DNA of 64,000 nucleotides from Bog-473 sp963742035. GTDB taxonomy: Bacteria > Actinomycetota > Acidimicrobiia > Acidimicrobiales > RAAP-2. Location of the stretch: the NCBI GenBank assembly GCA_963742035.1, contig CAVUKH010000002.1, positions 124,001 through 188,000 of the forward strand. Direction: 5' to 3'. Every line of letters begins with the position of its first letter. Position 1 is the stretch's first letter. The translations under genes and the position numbers were made by a program. The notes beneath the pieces were generated by a model. The model was not told where the DNA came from, searched no databases, and worked only from the letters and a program-made list of their open reading frames with translations. Shown piece after piece: positions 53,338 through 61,621 of this stretch.

Positions 53338-54704
53338 GAGAGCCCCTCTATCGTCACACGCTCGAGCATGGACGCGACCTCCGTGGCGAACACATTGTCA
53401 CCGAACGCGACCCGACTGAGTCCTTGCAGGCCGTTGGGGGCGGCCGCCGCGCCCCGGAGCTGCGTTGCCATCGGATCCTCCAGGCGGGGAAGCGGCAGGC
53501 CGCGCACGTCGATCCCTGCCACTGCCGCCAGCCAGACGGCCGCCACGACGGCGAACCTGATGCTGGGGAGCGATCGCAGGTTGCGGGCGGCGACAACGGG
53601 GAGCAGCCGCTGGGCCAACTTGCTCGATCCGTCGGCTCCGACCTGTGCGCACGTGTGGCCGAGCGCCGGGTTGGCAAACCGGTCCAGGGCCTCGGCCGCG
53701 AACGCCACTGGCCCGAGAGCGGTCGGGAATTCGGCCACCTGGAGGGTGTCGCGCACGAGGTCGCGCACGAACCGAGCGATGGTGGGATCCGTCGCGGCCC
53801 GGGCGATGGTGTCGTGGCCGGCCAGCAAGCCGGCGTAGGCCACGGCGGAATGCGGGCCGTTGAGGAGCCAGAGCTTTCGACGCTCGAAGGGAGCGACGTC
53901 GTCCACCAGTTGCACGCCGACCTCGCCGAAGGACTCCAACCCGTCGACCGACCGGATGAACCAGGAACGGTGGCGCTCGGCGGCGACGGCGGCTTCGTCG
54001 CGCAGGCCCAACCCATCGGCGATCTCCTCCAGATCCCGTTCGGTCGGCGCAGGAACCATGCGGTCCACCACCGAACCGGGGAACCGTACGGCGCCGGCGA
54101 TCCACTCCGAGAGCGTGGGGTCGATCCTGTCGGCTGCATCGAGGACCCGCATCCGCAGCACGGCGCCGTTGTCGAGGAGGTTGTCGAGGGAGGCGAAGAT
54201 CGGTGCATCCAGCCCGGCCGCACGGCGCTGCTGTAGCCCCAGGGCGATGAGGGCGGGCGCGGACGATGGCAGGGCGGGGGACGCCGCAGACTCGTCCGCC
54301 CCGTCGTAGCCCTTCTCGGTGATGGTCAACGTCACGACTCTCGTCGACGGAGCCGTCATCGCCTGGAGTGCCGCAACCGGCCCGGTCTTGACGGAGGCCA
54401 GTGCCCCGACCACCTGCAGCGGGAAGTCCTCCCCGGGCTCGCGCACCGCCACGGTGAAGAGCCCGTCTTGAGGCTCGAGCTGTTCCTGCGCCCGTGGGCT
54501 CCGGAGGGAGACACCTCTGATCAGTGCAGGATGGCCCCGCCGCAGCAGCTCGTCGGCGTAGACGGCGAGATGCGCCCGCGCGAACGCGCCGACGCCGAGG
54601 TGCGCGATCACCGGCGCTGCGCTGCGGTCGTAGTCCGGGCGAGGCCGTGCGCGAGCGTCGGTCAGCGTCAGGGCACTCAAGCGTCGCCGTCCTGGAGTCG
54701 TCAT
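53316..54704 (-). CDS. Mannitol dehydrogenase family (fructuronate reductase-like)
   Basis: 462-residue long-chain polyol dehydrogenase family protein, likely reducing D-fructuronate to D-mannonate with NADH (UxuB-type). HLGVGAFARAHLAVYADELL at about 35-54 is the cofactor domain; TLTITEKGY near 125-133 and RKLWLLNGPHSAVAYAGLLAG near 268-288 include catalytic Lys and His. ATG 54704, 44 bases from the divergent LacI gene. With uxaC it forms the first two steps of glucuronate breakdown. Confidence 0.9.
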   Translation of the reverse strand: MTTPGRRRLSALTLTDARARPRPDYDRSAAPVIAHLGVGAFARAHLAVYADELLRRGHPALIRGVSLRSPRAQEQLEPQDGLFTVAVREPGEDFPLQVVGALASVKTGPVAALQAMTAPSTRVVTLTITEKGYDGADESAASPALPSSAPALIALGLQQRRAAGLDAPIFASLDNLLDNGAVLRMRVLDAADRIDPTLSEWIAGAVRFPGSVVDRMVPAPTERDLEEIADGLGLRDEAAVAAERHRSWFIRSVDGLESFGEVGVQLVDDVAPFERRKLWLLNGPHSAVAYAGLLAGHDTIARAATDPTIARFVRDLVRDTLQVAEFPTALGPVAFAAEALDRFANPALGHTCAQVGADGSSKLAQRLLPVVAARNLRSLPSIRFAVVAAVWLAAVAGIDVRGLPLPRLEDPMATQLRGAAAAPNGLQGLSRVAFGDNVFATEVASMLERVTIEGLSCLQVNP

Positions 54705-54748
54705 CCGTCACCACCCCGGCGTGCGCGGGCCGCCGAGTAGGGTCCAGC

Positions 54749-55720
54749 GTGGTGCAGCGCGAGCAACGAGCGAACATCCTCGACGTTGCGGCGCGTGCCG
54801 GCGTGCACGCGGCAACGGTGTCGCGCACAATCAATGTCCCGGAGAAGGTCGCACCGGAGACCCGCAAGAGGGTCGAGGCGGCGATACGGGAGCTTGGCTT
54901 CGTTCCGAACCGTGCGGCGCGCGGTCTCATCACCGGGCGGACCGGCAACGTGGCCGTCATCGTTCCCGACATCACCAATCCACACTTCGCCTCGCTGGTG
55001 CGGTCGGTGGAGCGGTCGGCCAGGCAGAATGATCTGCAGGTGCTGTTGGTCGATACCGGCGAGCACCCGGACGAAGAGGTGCGGGCGGTGGAGTCGCTGT
55101 CCCGTGAGGTCGATGGCTTCATCGTCGTTTCGCCGCGTCACCTGCACAATGCGTTGGGCTCCCTGGGGACGACGCCGGCCGTCTTCGTCAATCGCCCGGT
55201 GCCCGAGCACGCGTCGATCCTCCTGCGAACGGCGCCCGCCGTGGCCGACGCCCTGGCGCACCTGTCGGGCCTTGGCCATGTCCGCGTGGCCTACCTGGGA
55301 GGACCGAGGAAGTCGTGGGCGGCCGGGGAGCGCCGGACCGCGGTACGGCGGGCTGGCCGTGCCGCCGGGATCGACGTGGTCGAACTTGCGGTGAGCGGGC
55401 CGACCTTCGAAACCGCGACCGCGGTGGTGCCCGAAATCGTCGCCGGTGGTGTATCGGCCGTGCTCGCCTTCAACGATCAGATGGCACTCGGCGTCGTCGC
55501 AGGCCTGGGCCAACTCGGGGTCTCCGTCCCGGGGGACGTCAGCGTGGTGGGTATCGACGACGTCCCGATGGCCGTCATGGTGGCGCCGCCGCTCACGACC
55601 ATCAGTCTGCCGACGGGTGACGTCGGAGCGGTCGCCCTGGCGATGCTCGGCCAGGGCCCGGCGGAGAGGGAGCTCTTCGGGCGACTGGTCGTCAGGCATT
55701 CGACGGCACGCGTCAGGTAG
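54749..55720 (+). CDS. LacI-family transcriptional regulator (hexuronate-linked)
   Basis: 323 residues from GTG 54749 (or GTG 54752). DNA-binding ANILDVAARAGVHAATVSRTINVPEKVAPETRKRVEAAIRELG, then a sugar-binding core (ITNPHFASLVRSVERSARQ). Divergent from the fructuronate-reductase-like gene with only a 44-base gap, and convergent with the beta-glucuronidase (8-base overlap of ends). Probable repressor of the hexuronate genes; the palindrome TGCAAAGCTTTGCA at 59442 is a candidate site. Confidence 0.93.
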   Translation: MVQREQRANILDVAARAGVHAATVSRTINVPEKVAPETRKRVEAAIRELGFVPNRAARGLITGRTGNVAVIVPDITNPHFASLVRSVERSARQNDLQVLLVDTGEHPDEEVRAVESLSREVDGFIVVSPRHLHNALGSLGTTPAVFVNRPVPEHASILLRTAPAVADALAHLSGLGHVRVAYLGGPRKSWAAGERRTAVRRAGRAAGIDVVELAVSGPTFETATAVVPEIVAGGVSAVLAFNDQMALGVVAGLGQLGVSVPGDVSVVGIDDVPMAVMVAPPLTTISLPTGDVGAVALAMLGQGPAERELFGRLVVRHSTARVR

Positions 55721-57497
55721 CGCCGAGCCAACGCCGGCGGAGCTCGTGTGCCGCCATTTTGGGGCGCCGGTCTCGGGTGAACACGCCTTTCTTGTTGCCG
55801 TCGACGCGCAGGAACGAAGGACCCGTCGCGAAGTCGGCGAAGTTCCAGACGTGCTCGCCGATGACAGCCTCTGTGCGGTCGAAGACCCGGTGATACGTCT
55901 CGAGCAGCGCCACCTGGTACTCCTCGCTCCAGATGCTGGCGTCTGTGGTATGCAGACCGGCCATGGTGTCGGCGCCGTACTCGGTCACGATGATGGGTTT
56001 GCCGTGCACCGTGGCCCAGGCCTGCAGCTCGGCTTCGAGACCGCGCTCGGCCGCGACGAGGTCACCGGGTTCGACGTACCAGCCGTAGTAGCGGTTGATC
56101 ATGACGACGTCCGCCAGCTCGGTCACCGTGCACGTTTCGGGGAGTGCGAACATCATGTTGACGAACCCCACCGGCCGGCTCGGGTCCGCCGCCCTCGCCG
56201 CGGCGAAGAGGGGCTCGAAGTAGGTGCGGCCGGCATCGGTGTGCGACTCGGGCTCGTTGGCCAGGCTCCACAGGACGACGCACGGATGGTTCTTGTCCCG
56301 GGCGATCAGCTCCTCGATGGCGCGGCGGTGCACGAGCTGCGTGGCCGCACTGATCGTCTCGTCGGAGTAGGTCGTTCTCGGCCCACCCAGGAACATCCCG
56401 CCACCCACGCCGAGATTGAGGCCGACCGCCGCCGTTTCGTCGATGACGACGATGCCCTGCCGGTCAGCCTGCTCCAGGACCTCCTCGGCATAGGGGTAGT
56501 GGGAGGTCCGGAAGGAGTTGGCGCCGATCCAGCCGAGGAGTGCGAAGTCGTGCAGCATGGCGGCGTCGTCGTGGCCGCGGCCGTGGACGTTCAGATCCTC
56601 GTGCTTGCCGAAGCCCCGGAAGGTGAAGGGCTCGCCGTTGACGAGGAACCGCGTGCCCTCGACCCGGACGGTGCGGATGCCCACCGGCAGCGTGTAACGG
56701 TCGATGACGACGTCGCCGTCGATCAATTCGGCCTCGAGGTCGTAGAGGTACCCGCGCCCCGGGCCCCAGAGCTCCGGTGCCGGCACGCGGAGTTCCCCCT
56801 CGGCCCCGTCGGCGGCAGCGACCTCGACCCCGTCGGCATCGCGGAGCCGAGCACGGACGATGGCTGCACCGGCGTCGGTGGTCACGGCCGAGTAGTGCAC
56901 GAGGCCGGCCCCTCCTTCGATGTCCGTCACCACCGTGAGGTCGGCAATATGCGCCGGCGGCGTCGTGTAGAGCCACACGCTGCGGTGCAGTCCGGCGTAG
57001 TTGAAGAAGTCGTGGTACTGCCGCTGTCGCCGCGTCCCGTCCGGGAGGATCTCGACGATGCCGGGCGGGATGGACTCCCACGTAAGCTCGTTGTTGACGA
57101 CGACGGTGAGCCTGCACTCCTCACCCGGGACGACGCATCCGGTCACGTCGACGTCGAAGGGCGTGTAGCCGCCCTCGTGCTCGCCGACCCGGGTGCCGCC
57201 GATCCAGGCCGTGGCGCGGTGCGTGGCGGCGTCGAGGCGAAGGACCACCCGTTGCCCGGCCCAGCCACGGGGGATGAAGGCCGTGCGCTGGTACCAGACG
57301 TCTCCCACGTGGTCGTGCACCTTCGGGTCCACCGGCACGTCGTTGAAGCTGCTCGGGACGGGCATCGGCTGCGCCCCGGGAAGCGTGCCCCGCCACCAGC
57401 CGGCGGCTCGCCCCGTTCCGGCGGCGTCGATGCTGAAGCTCCAAATACCGTCGAGCCGCTTGGTCTCGCGCGTGGGGGTGTCCTGCGGTCGCAGCAT
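55713..57497 (-). CDS. uidA: GH2 family beta-glucuronidase
   Basis: 594 residues; retaining enzyme removing beta-glucuronate. Acid/base Glu415 (LANEP), nucleophile Glu506 (TEYGAD), barrel signature RGFGKHEDLNVHGRGHD at 294-310. The uronate-recognition motif N-x-K occurs as Asn568-Lys569-Lys570 (GNKKGVF), as in E. coli GusA, which distinguishes it from GH2 galactosidases. No signal peptide. ATG 57497 behind GGGAG. Downstream of a P-loop kinase and uxaC on the same strand. Confidence 0.95.
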   Translation of the reverse strand: MLRPQDTPTRETKRLDGIWSFSIDAAGTGRAAGWWRGTLPGAQPMPVPSSFNDVPVDPKVHDHVGDVWYQRTAFIPRGWAGQRVVLRLDAATHRATAWIGGTRVGEHEGGYTPFDVDVTGCVVPGEECRLTVVVNNELTWESIPPGIVEILPDGTRRQRQYHDFFNYAGLHRSVWLYTTPPAHIADLTVVTDIEGGAGLVHYSAVTTDAGAAIVRARLRDADGVEVAAADGAEGELRVPAPELWGPGRGYLYDLEAELIDGDVVIDRYTLPVGIRTVRVEGTRFLVNGEPFTFRGFGKHEDLNVHGRGHDDAAMLHDFALLGWIGANSFRTSHYPYAEEVLEQADRQGIVVIDETAAVGLNLGVGGGMFLGGPRTTYSDETISAATQLVHRRAIEELIARDKNHPCVVLWSLANEPESHTDAGRTYFEPLFAAARAADPSRPVGFVNMMFALPETCTVTELADVVMINRYYGWYVEPGDLVAAERGLEAELQAWATVHGKPIIVTEYGADTMAGLHTTDASIWSEEYQVALLETYHRVFDRTEAVIGEHVWNFADFATGPSFLRVDGNKKGVFTRDRRPKMAAHELRRRWLGAT

Positions 57498-57517
57498 GGT
57501 GTCTCCCTCTCCGTTGA

Positions 57518-58036
57518 TCAGTCGTCCGCCGGCTGGCTCGCCAGGAGGCGGACGACGGCATCGGCGACGGCACCCGGTGCGAGGCCGTCGGTGTCGACGA
57601 CCGCGGTGGCCACGGCGCCGTAGAGCGCGGACCGCTCCTCCGCCATGGTGGACAGGGTCGCGGCGGCGTGGTCCCCCAGCAGTGGGCGGTGGTCACCGGC
57701 GTGGACGCGACCCGCCAGGGTCGACGGCCTGGTCCGGAGCCAGACCACCATGGTGCCCACGAGAGCGGCGCGCACGGCAGGATCGAGCACGACACCTCCG
57801 GGCGCGGCCAGGACGGAGGGTGTCTCGCCGGCCAGAACGCGCAGGACGGCCTCCGATTCGAGCGACCGGTAGGCGGCTTCGCCGCCCTCCTCCCAGAGCT
57901 CCCGGACGGTCTTGCCGGTCTCCTCGGCAATGACCGCGTCGACGTCGACGAACTCGCGCCCGGTGCGCGCCGCGACCCGTGCCCCCACGGTCGACTTCCC
58001 GGATCCCATGAGGCCCACCAGCACCAGCTGTTTCAC
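57518..58036 (-). CDS. P-loop sugar/shikimate kinase-like protein
   Basis: 172 residues, GTG start overlapping the uxaC stop (GTGA). Walker A GLMGSGKS (8-15), DVD (31-33), Arg57 in AYRSLE, GG near 80-81 and HRPLL at 116-120 match shikimate kinase in order and spacing; gluconate kinases are more distant. It lies between uxaC and uidA, so it probably phosphorylates a sugar acid such as gluconate, KDG or a related compound rather than shikimate. This is inference; aroK elsewhere in the genome would support it. Confidence 0.85.
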   Translation of the reverse strand: MKQLVLVGLMGSGKSTVGARVAARTGREFVDVDAVIAEETGKTVRELWEEGGEAAYRSLESEAVLRVLAGETPSVLAAPGGVVLDPAVRAALVGTMVVWLRTRPSTLAGRVHAGDHRPLLGDHAAATLSTMAEERSALYGAVATAVVDTDGLAPGAVADAVVRLLASQPADD

Positions 58037-59439
58037 CGATCCACCCGGAAGGCACGGCAGGCGAGGTTGAGAGCGAGATCCTCTGCGGTCTCGACGGCCT
58101 CCTCCTCGTCCATGCGGTGCTCGGCCACCAGGCCGGCCAGGAAGCCCGCGTTCAGCCGTCGGGCCACGTCGTGCCGGGCGGGGACGCTCAGCAGCGACCG
58201 CGCGTCGTCGTTGAACCCGACGGTGTTGGCGAAGCCGGCCGTCTCCATGACCGAACGGTAGAAGCGCCGGATGCCCTCGGGGCTGTCGAAGAACCACCAC
58301 GGGGGTCCCAGCCGCAGCGCGGGGTAGTGCCCAGCCAGAGGTGCGAGCTCGCGGCCGTAGGTCGTCTCGTCGAGCGTGTACACAATGACGGTCAGAGCGG
58401 GCTCGTTGCCGAACCGGTCGAGGAGCGGCTTGAGGCCGCCGACGTAGTCCATCGCTCTCGGGATGTCCGCCCCCTGGTCCGGCCCGAAGCGGGCCGCCAC
58501 CGTCGGATTGTGATCGCGCCACGCTCCGGCATGGATCTGCAGCGCCAGGCCGTCATCGAGGCTCATGGCTGCCATCTCGACCAGCATCTGGGCGCGGAAC
58601 AGCTCGGCATCACCCCGTGTGCCCTTGCCGGCCACGATCCGACCGAAAAGGTCTGCTGCTTCTCGCGCTGGGAGATCGGCGGTGGCGGCCGATGGGTGCC
58701 CATGGTCCGATGCGGTCGCTCCGGCGGCCACGAACGCGGCACGCCGGCTGCGCAACGCGCCGAGGTACCCCTCCCAGGTGGAGGTGTCGGCTCCCGTCAG
58801 CGCGCCCAGTTCGGCCACATGGGCGTGGAAGTCGGCCCGGTCGGGGTCGACGACGTCGTCCGGCCGGAACGTCGGCACCACGCGTCCAGCCCACCCGGAG
58901 CGGCGAATGCGGGCATGCGACTCGAGAGGGTCGAGCGCTCCGTCGGTCGTGGCGAGGAAAGCGATACCGAAACGATCGAAGAGCGCGCGGGGCCGGAAGT
59001 CCTCCCGCCCCAGGTGCGCCGAGATCTCGTCGTACACCGCGTCGGCGTTCGCGGCACCGAGCGGCTCCGTCACGCCGAACACCTCCTGGAGCGTGTGGTC
59101 GAGCCAGAGCTTCGACGGCGTGCCGCGGAACAGCGAGTACCGCGTCGCCAGCTCACGCCAAATCCGCCTGCCATCGGTGACCACCGGCCCGCCGTCACGT
59201 GGCCGCACCCCGAGATCAGCGAGCGGCACGCCCTGGCTGTAGAGCATGCGGAGGATGTAGTGGTCCTTCGTCACGAGCTCGGTCGCCGGGCTGTCGAACG
59301 GCACGTCCCCGGCCAGCAGCACGGCCTCGCAGTGGCCGTGGGGACTGACGATGGGCAAGGACTTCGTTCTCTCGTACAGGGACCGGGCGATCCGGCGGCC
59401 GCCCGGGTCGGCGGGCAGGAGGCGGTCCTCGTGGAGCAT
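58033..59439 (-). CDS. uxaC: Glucuronate isomerase
   Basis: 468-residue amidohydrolase-superfamily isomerase converting D-glucuronate to D-fructuronate (or D-galacturonate to tagaturonate). IVSPHGHCEAVLLAG contains the HxH-type motif; FLATTDGALDPLESH and the late WWFFDSPEGIRRFYRS match UxaC. ATG 59439 starts only two bases after the palindrome TGCAAAGCTTTGCA. First gene of uxaC - kinase - uidA. Confidence 0.93.
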   Translation of the reverse strand: MLHEDRLLPADPGGRRIARSLYERTKSLPIVSPHGHCEAVLLAGDVPFDSPATELVTKDHYILRMLYSQGVPLADLGVRPRDGGPVVTDGRRIWRELATRYSLFRGTPSKLWLDHTLQEVFGVTEPLGAANADAVYDEISAHLGREDFRPRALFDRFGIAFLATTDGALDPLESHARIRRSGWAGRVVPTFRPDDVVDPDRADFHAHVAELGALTGADTSTWEGYLGALRSRRAAFVAAGATASDHGHPSAATADLPAREAADLFGRIVAGKGTRGDAELFRAQMLVEMAAMSLDDGLALQIHAGAWRDHNPTVAARFGPDQGADIPRAMDYVGGLKPLLDRFGNEPALTVIVYTLDETTYGRELAPLAGHYPALRLGPPWWFFDSPEGIRRFYRSVMETAGFANTVGFNDDARSLLSVPARHDVARRLNAGFLAGLVAEHRMDEEEAVETAEDLALNLACRAFRVDR

Positions 59440-59441
59440 CG

Positions 59442-59455
59442 TGCAAAGCTTTGCA
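59442..59455. promoter_or_regulatory. 14-bp perfect palindrome, LacI-type operator, at uxaC start
   Basis: TGCAAAGCTTTGCA is perfectly symmetric and identical to the inner part of the palindrome at 33046-33061 between the GH1 genes. It abuts the uxaC start codon, where a bound repressor would block initiation of transcription or elongation. Confidence 0.6.
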
Positions 59456-59512
59456 GGGACGGGATCCCCGTGCCAGCGGCGCCTGTCGGTGCCGGAACAC
59501 CCGCGCCGTCGA

Positions 59513-59556
59513 TTGTGCCTGGGGCGCCCGCCATGTAATATTGACGTCGAAGTTGA
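59513..59556 (+). promoter_or_regulatory. Promoter with TetR-type operator, site E
   Basis: -35 TTGTGC (59513-59518), 17-base spacer, -10 TAATAT (59536-59541). The core GACGTCGAAGTTG (59543-59555) covers the expected transcription start at about 59548. Leader to the amidohydrolase ATG is about 70 bases and contains GGAGG. Operator sequence shared with sites A-D and F. Confidence 0.68.
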
Positions 59557-59617
59557 AAACAGCGCCGCCCGCCCTGTGGAGAGCCACGTCGCGGCGGTCC
59601 GTCCTCCGGAGGTGGTC

Positions 59618-60820
59618 ATGCCGAAGCCCATTGTCGATTTTCCCGTCTTCGACGCCGACAATCACATGTACGAGACGACAGACGCCTTCACCAAATTCCT
59701 CCCGTCGGGATACGAGGGACTCATCAAGTACGTCGAGGTCAACGGACGCACGAAGATCGCCGTTCGCAACGTCATCTCCGACTACATTCCGAACCCCACG
59801 TTCAGCGTGGTCGGCCGGCCGGGCGCATCGGAGGAGTTGTTCAAGCACGGCAACCCGGAAGGCAAGACGCGACGGGAGCTGATGGGAGACCCGATCCGCT
59901 CGCCGGAGGCGTTCTTCTCACCCGAGCCGCGGCTCGCCCTCATGGATGAGCTCGGGCTCGACCGGGCTCTGATGTGGCCGACGCTCGCCAGCCTCCTCGA
60001 GGAGCGCCTGGCGGACGACCCGATTGCCACCCACGTCGTGGTCCATGCGCTGAACGAGTGGATGCACGAGCACTGGACCTTCAACTACGAGGGGCGGATC
60101 TTCGCGTCGCCCGTCATCACACTGCCCATCGTGGACAAGGCGATCGAGGAGCTCGAGTGGGTCGTGGAGCGCGGCGCCAAGCTCATCCTCATCCGCCCCG
60201 CACCTGTTCCGGGGTACCGCGGCTACCGGTCGTTCGCGCTGCCCGAGTTCGACCCGTTCTGGAAGCGGGTGACCGAGCTCGACATCACCGTCGGCATGCA
60301 TGCGTCCGACGACGGGTTGACCCGCTATTACAACCAGTGGGAGGGCAACCATGGCGGCGAGCACCTCCCGTTCGCCGGGCAATCCGCGTTCATGAACATC
60401 GCGCACACGCAAGGTCGAGGCATCTTCGACACGGTGGCGTCGCTGATCGGGCACGGCCTTCTCAACCGGTTCCCCACCCTGCGGATCCTGCCGGTGGAGA
60501 ACGGCGCGGCATGGGTGCGTCCGCTGATCGACGCCCTGGGCCGCTCCTACGCACACGAGCCGTCTCTGTTCCCCGAGGACCCGATCATGGTGCTCAAGCG
60601 CAACATCTGGATCCACCCGTTCCACGAAGAAGACCCGCGGGGCCTCATCGACCTGGTCGGCGTGGACCGCGTCGTGTTCGGCTCCGACTACCCGCACATC
60701 GAGGGCATGTCGCAGCCGCTCTCCTACGTCGACGAGCTCGAGGGCCTGCCGCACGAGGACATCGCGAAGGTGATGGGCGGCAACCTGGCCGAAGTCATGA
60801 AGATGCCCTTCGCCGCTTAG
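59618..60820 (+). CDS. Amidohydrolase-2 family metal-dependent hydrolase
   Basis: 400 residues; close paralogue of the 15383 protein. VFDADNHMYE supplies the Asp/His metal pair, GMHASDDG mid-barrel, VENGAAW, and GSDYPHIEGM at the C-terminus. ATG 59618 follows CCGGAGG. It carries the same operator type (site E) but a different promoter architecture, with a leader rather than leaderless. Opposite strand to uxaC. Substrate unknown; probably the same chemistry as the paralogue on a related compound. Confidence 0.92.
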   Translation: MPKPIVDFPVFDADNHMYETTDAFTKFLPSGYEGLIKYVEVNGRTKIAVRNVISDYIPNPTFSVVGRPGASEELFKHGNPEGKTRRELMGDPIRSPEAFFSPEPRLALMDELGLDRALMWPTLASLLEERLADDPIATHVVVHALNEWMHEHWTFNYEGRIFASPVITLPIVDKAIEELEWVVERGAKLILIRPAPVPGYRGYRSFALPEFDPFWKRVTELDITVGMHASDDGLTRYYNQWEGNHGGEHLPFAGQSAFMNIAHTQGRGIFDTVASLIGHGLLNRFPTLRILPVENGAAWVRPLIDALGRSYAHEPSLFPEDPIMVLKRNIWIHPFHEEDPRGLIDLVGVDRVVFGSDYPHIEGMSQPLSYVDELEGLPHEDIAKVMGGNLAEVMKMPFAA

Positions 60821-60839
60821 CGCATTCCTCGTCGTCCCG

Positions 60840-60855
60840 GCGCCGTCGACGGCGC
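60840..60855. terminator. Possible stem structure after amidohydrolase gene
   Basis: GCGCCGTCGACGGCGC is a perfect 16-base palindrome 20 bases after the amidohydrolase stop. It could fold in RNA but leaves no good loop and no T-run follows, so it is a weak terminator candidate. Confidence 0.3.
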
Positions 60856-60962
60856 GCGTATCAACGTGGGTTGTGCCGTCTCAGACCCATCTCAGGGTTG
60901 TTTCTGAAACGCTTGTTTGGGTCAGAGGCAGCACAGGGGCGAGGCAAACGGGGCGAAGAACG

Positions 60963-61592
60963 TTGGCGAGTGCGAAGAGCCGGAGGTTCTCCTGGCTGAG
61001 CAAGGGGATCTCCATCACGCTGGGCGTGGTCTTGGCGGGCGTGGCCGCCTATGCGGCCACCACCTGGGTCGTGAGCCTGACGAGCAACTCGTCGGGTGCG
61101 GCGCAGTCGGCCACCATCTCCAAGGTGACCATCTCTGCGGTGTCCAGTCCGGCCCCCGGTGACCTGCTCGATCCGGGCGACGCCGGCGACGTCGTCGTGA
61201 GCATCGCCAATGCCAACCCCTTTCCGGTGACGATCACCGCCGTGCAGCTCCCGACCAGCACCACCTACGCCACCGGATACACGTCGAGCGCGTTGACCAC
61301 CACCCAGACCGGCTGCCTGTCCACGACGCCGAGTGACGTGACGTGGAACTTCTCGACGACGACCAGCGGCAGCAGTCATACGCTCACCACGCCGTTGACG
61401 GTGGCCGCCATCGGCAAGGCCAACAATCCACTCGTCGTGACCCTGAGCGACGATGCCTTCATGAGCTCGGCTGCGCCGCTCGCCTGCGCCAACACGTTCT
61501 TCTCCATGCCGGCCCTGACGGGCATCACCGCCACCGGCGGTGGGGCGGGGACCGCCACCACGAGTCCCGCCACCGACGCCTGGACGAGCTGA
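60963..61592 (+). CDS. Probable secreted or membrane-anchored Ser/Thr-rich protein
   Basis: 209 residues from TTG 60963 (or 239 from GTG 60873). A basic N-terminus (SAKSRRFSWLSKG) is followed by a hydrophobic segment near 15-38 (ISITLGVVLAGVAAYAATTWVVSL), a signal anchor or signal peptide. The rest is Ser/Thr/Ala-rich beta-type sequence with two Cys (GCLST, LACAN) that may pair. I recognise no family. The N-terminal arrangement recalls small exported proteins encoded in Gram-positive pilus/spore-coat-like clusters, without real evidence. Start uncertain. Confidence 0.6.
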   Translation: MASAKSRRFSWLSKGISITLGVVLAGVAAYAATTWVVSLTSNSSGAAQSATISKVTISAVSSPAPGDLLDPGDAGDVVVSIANANPFPVTITAVQLPTSTTYATGYTSSALTTTQTGCLSTTPSDVTWNFSTTTSGSSHTLTTPLTVAAIGKANNPLVVTLSDDAFMSSAAPLACANTFFSMPALTGITATGGGAGTATTSPATDAWTS

Positions 61593-61621
61593 GCGTTCGT
61601 CTCGCCGTCCGCGCCGTGGCG

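Noticed and set aside
55446..57623. A 725-codon plus-strand frame across the beta-glucuronidase gene
   Set aside because: The minus strand encodes a complete GH2 enzyme with both catalytic Glu residues and the NxK motif; the plus translation is low-complexity and has no recognisable domain.
57518..58036. Naming the P-loop kinase aroK
   Set aside because: The motifs fit shikimate kinase, but the gene is translationally coupled to uxaC and sits before uidA, with no aromatic-pathway neighbours, so the gene name would mislead.
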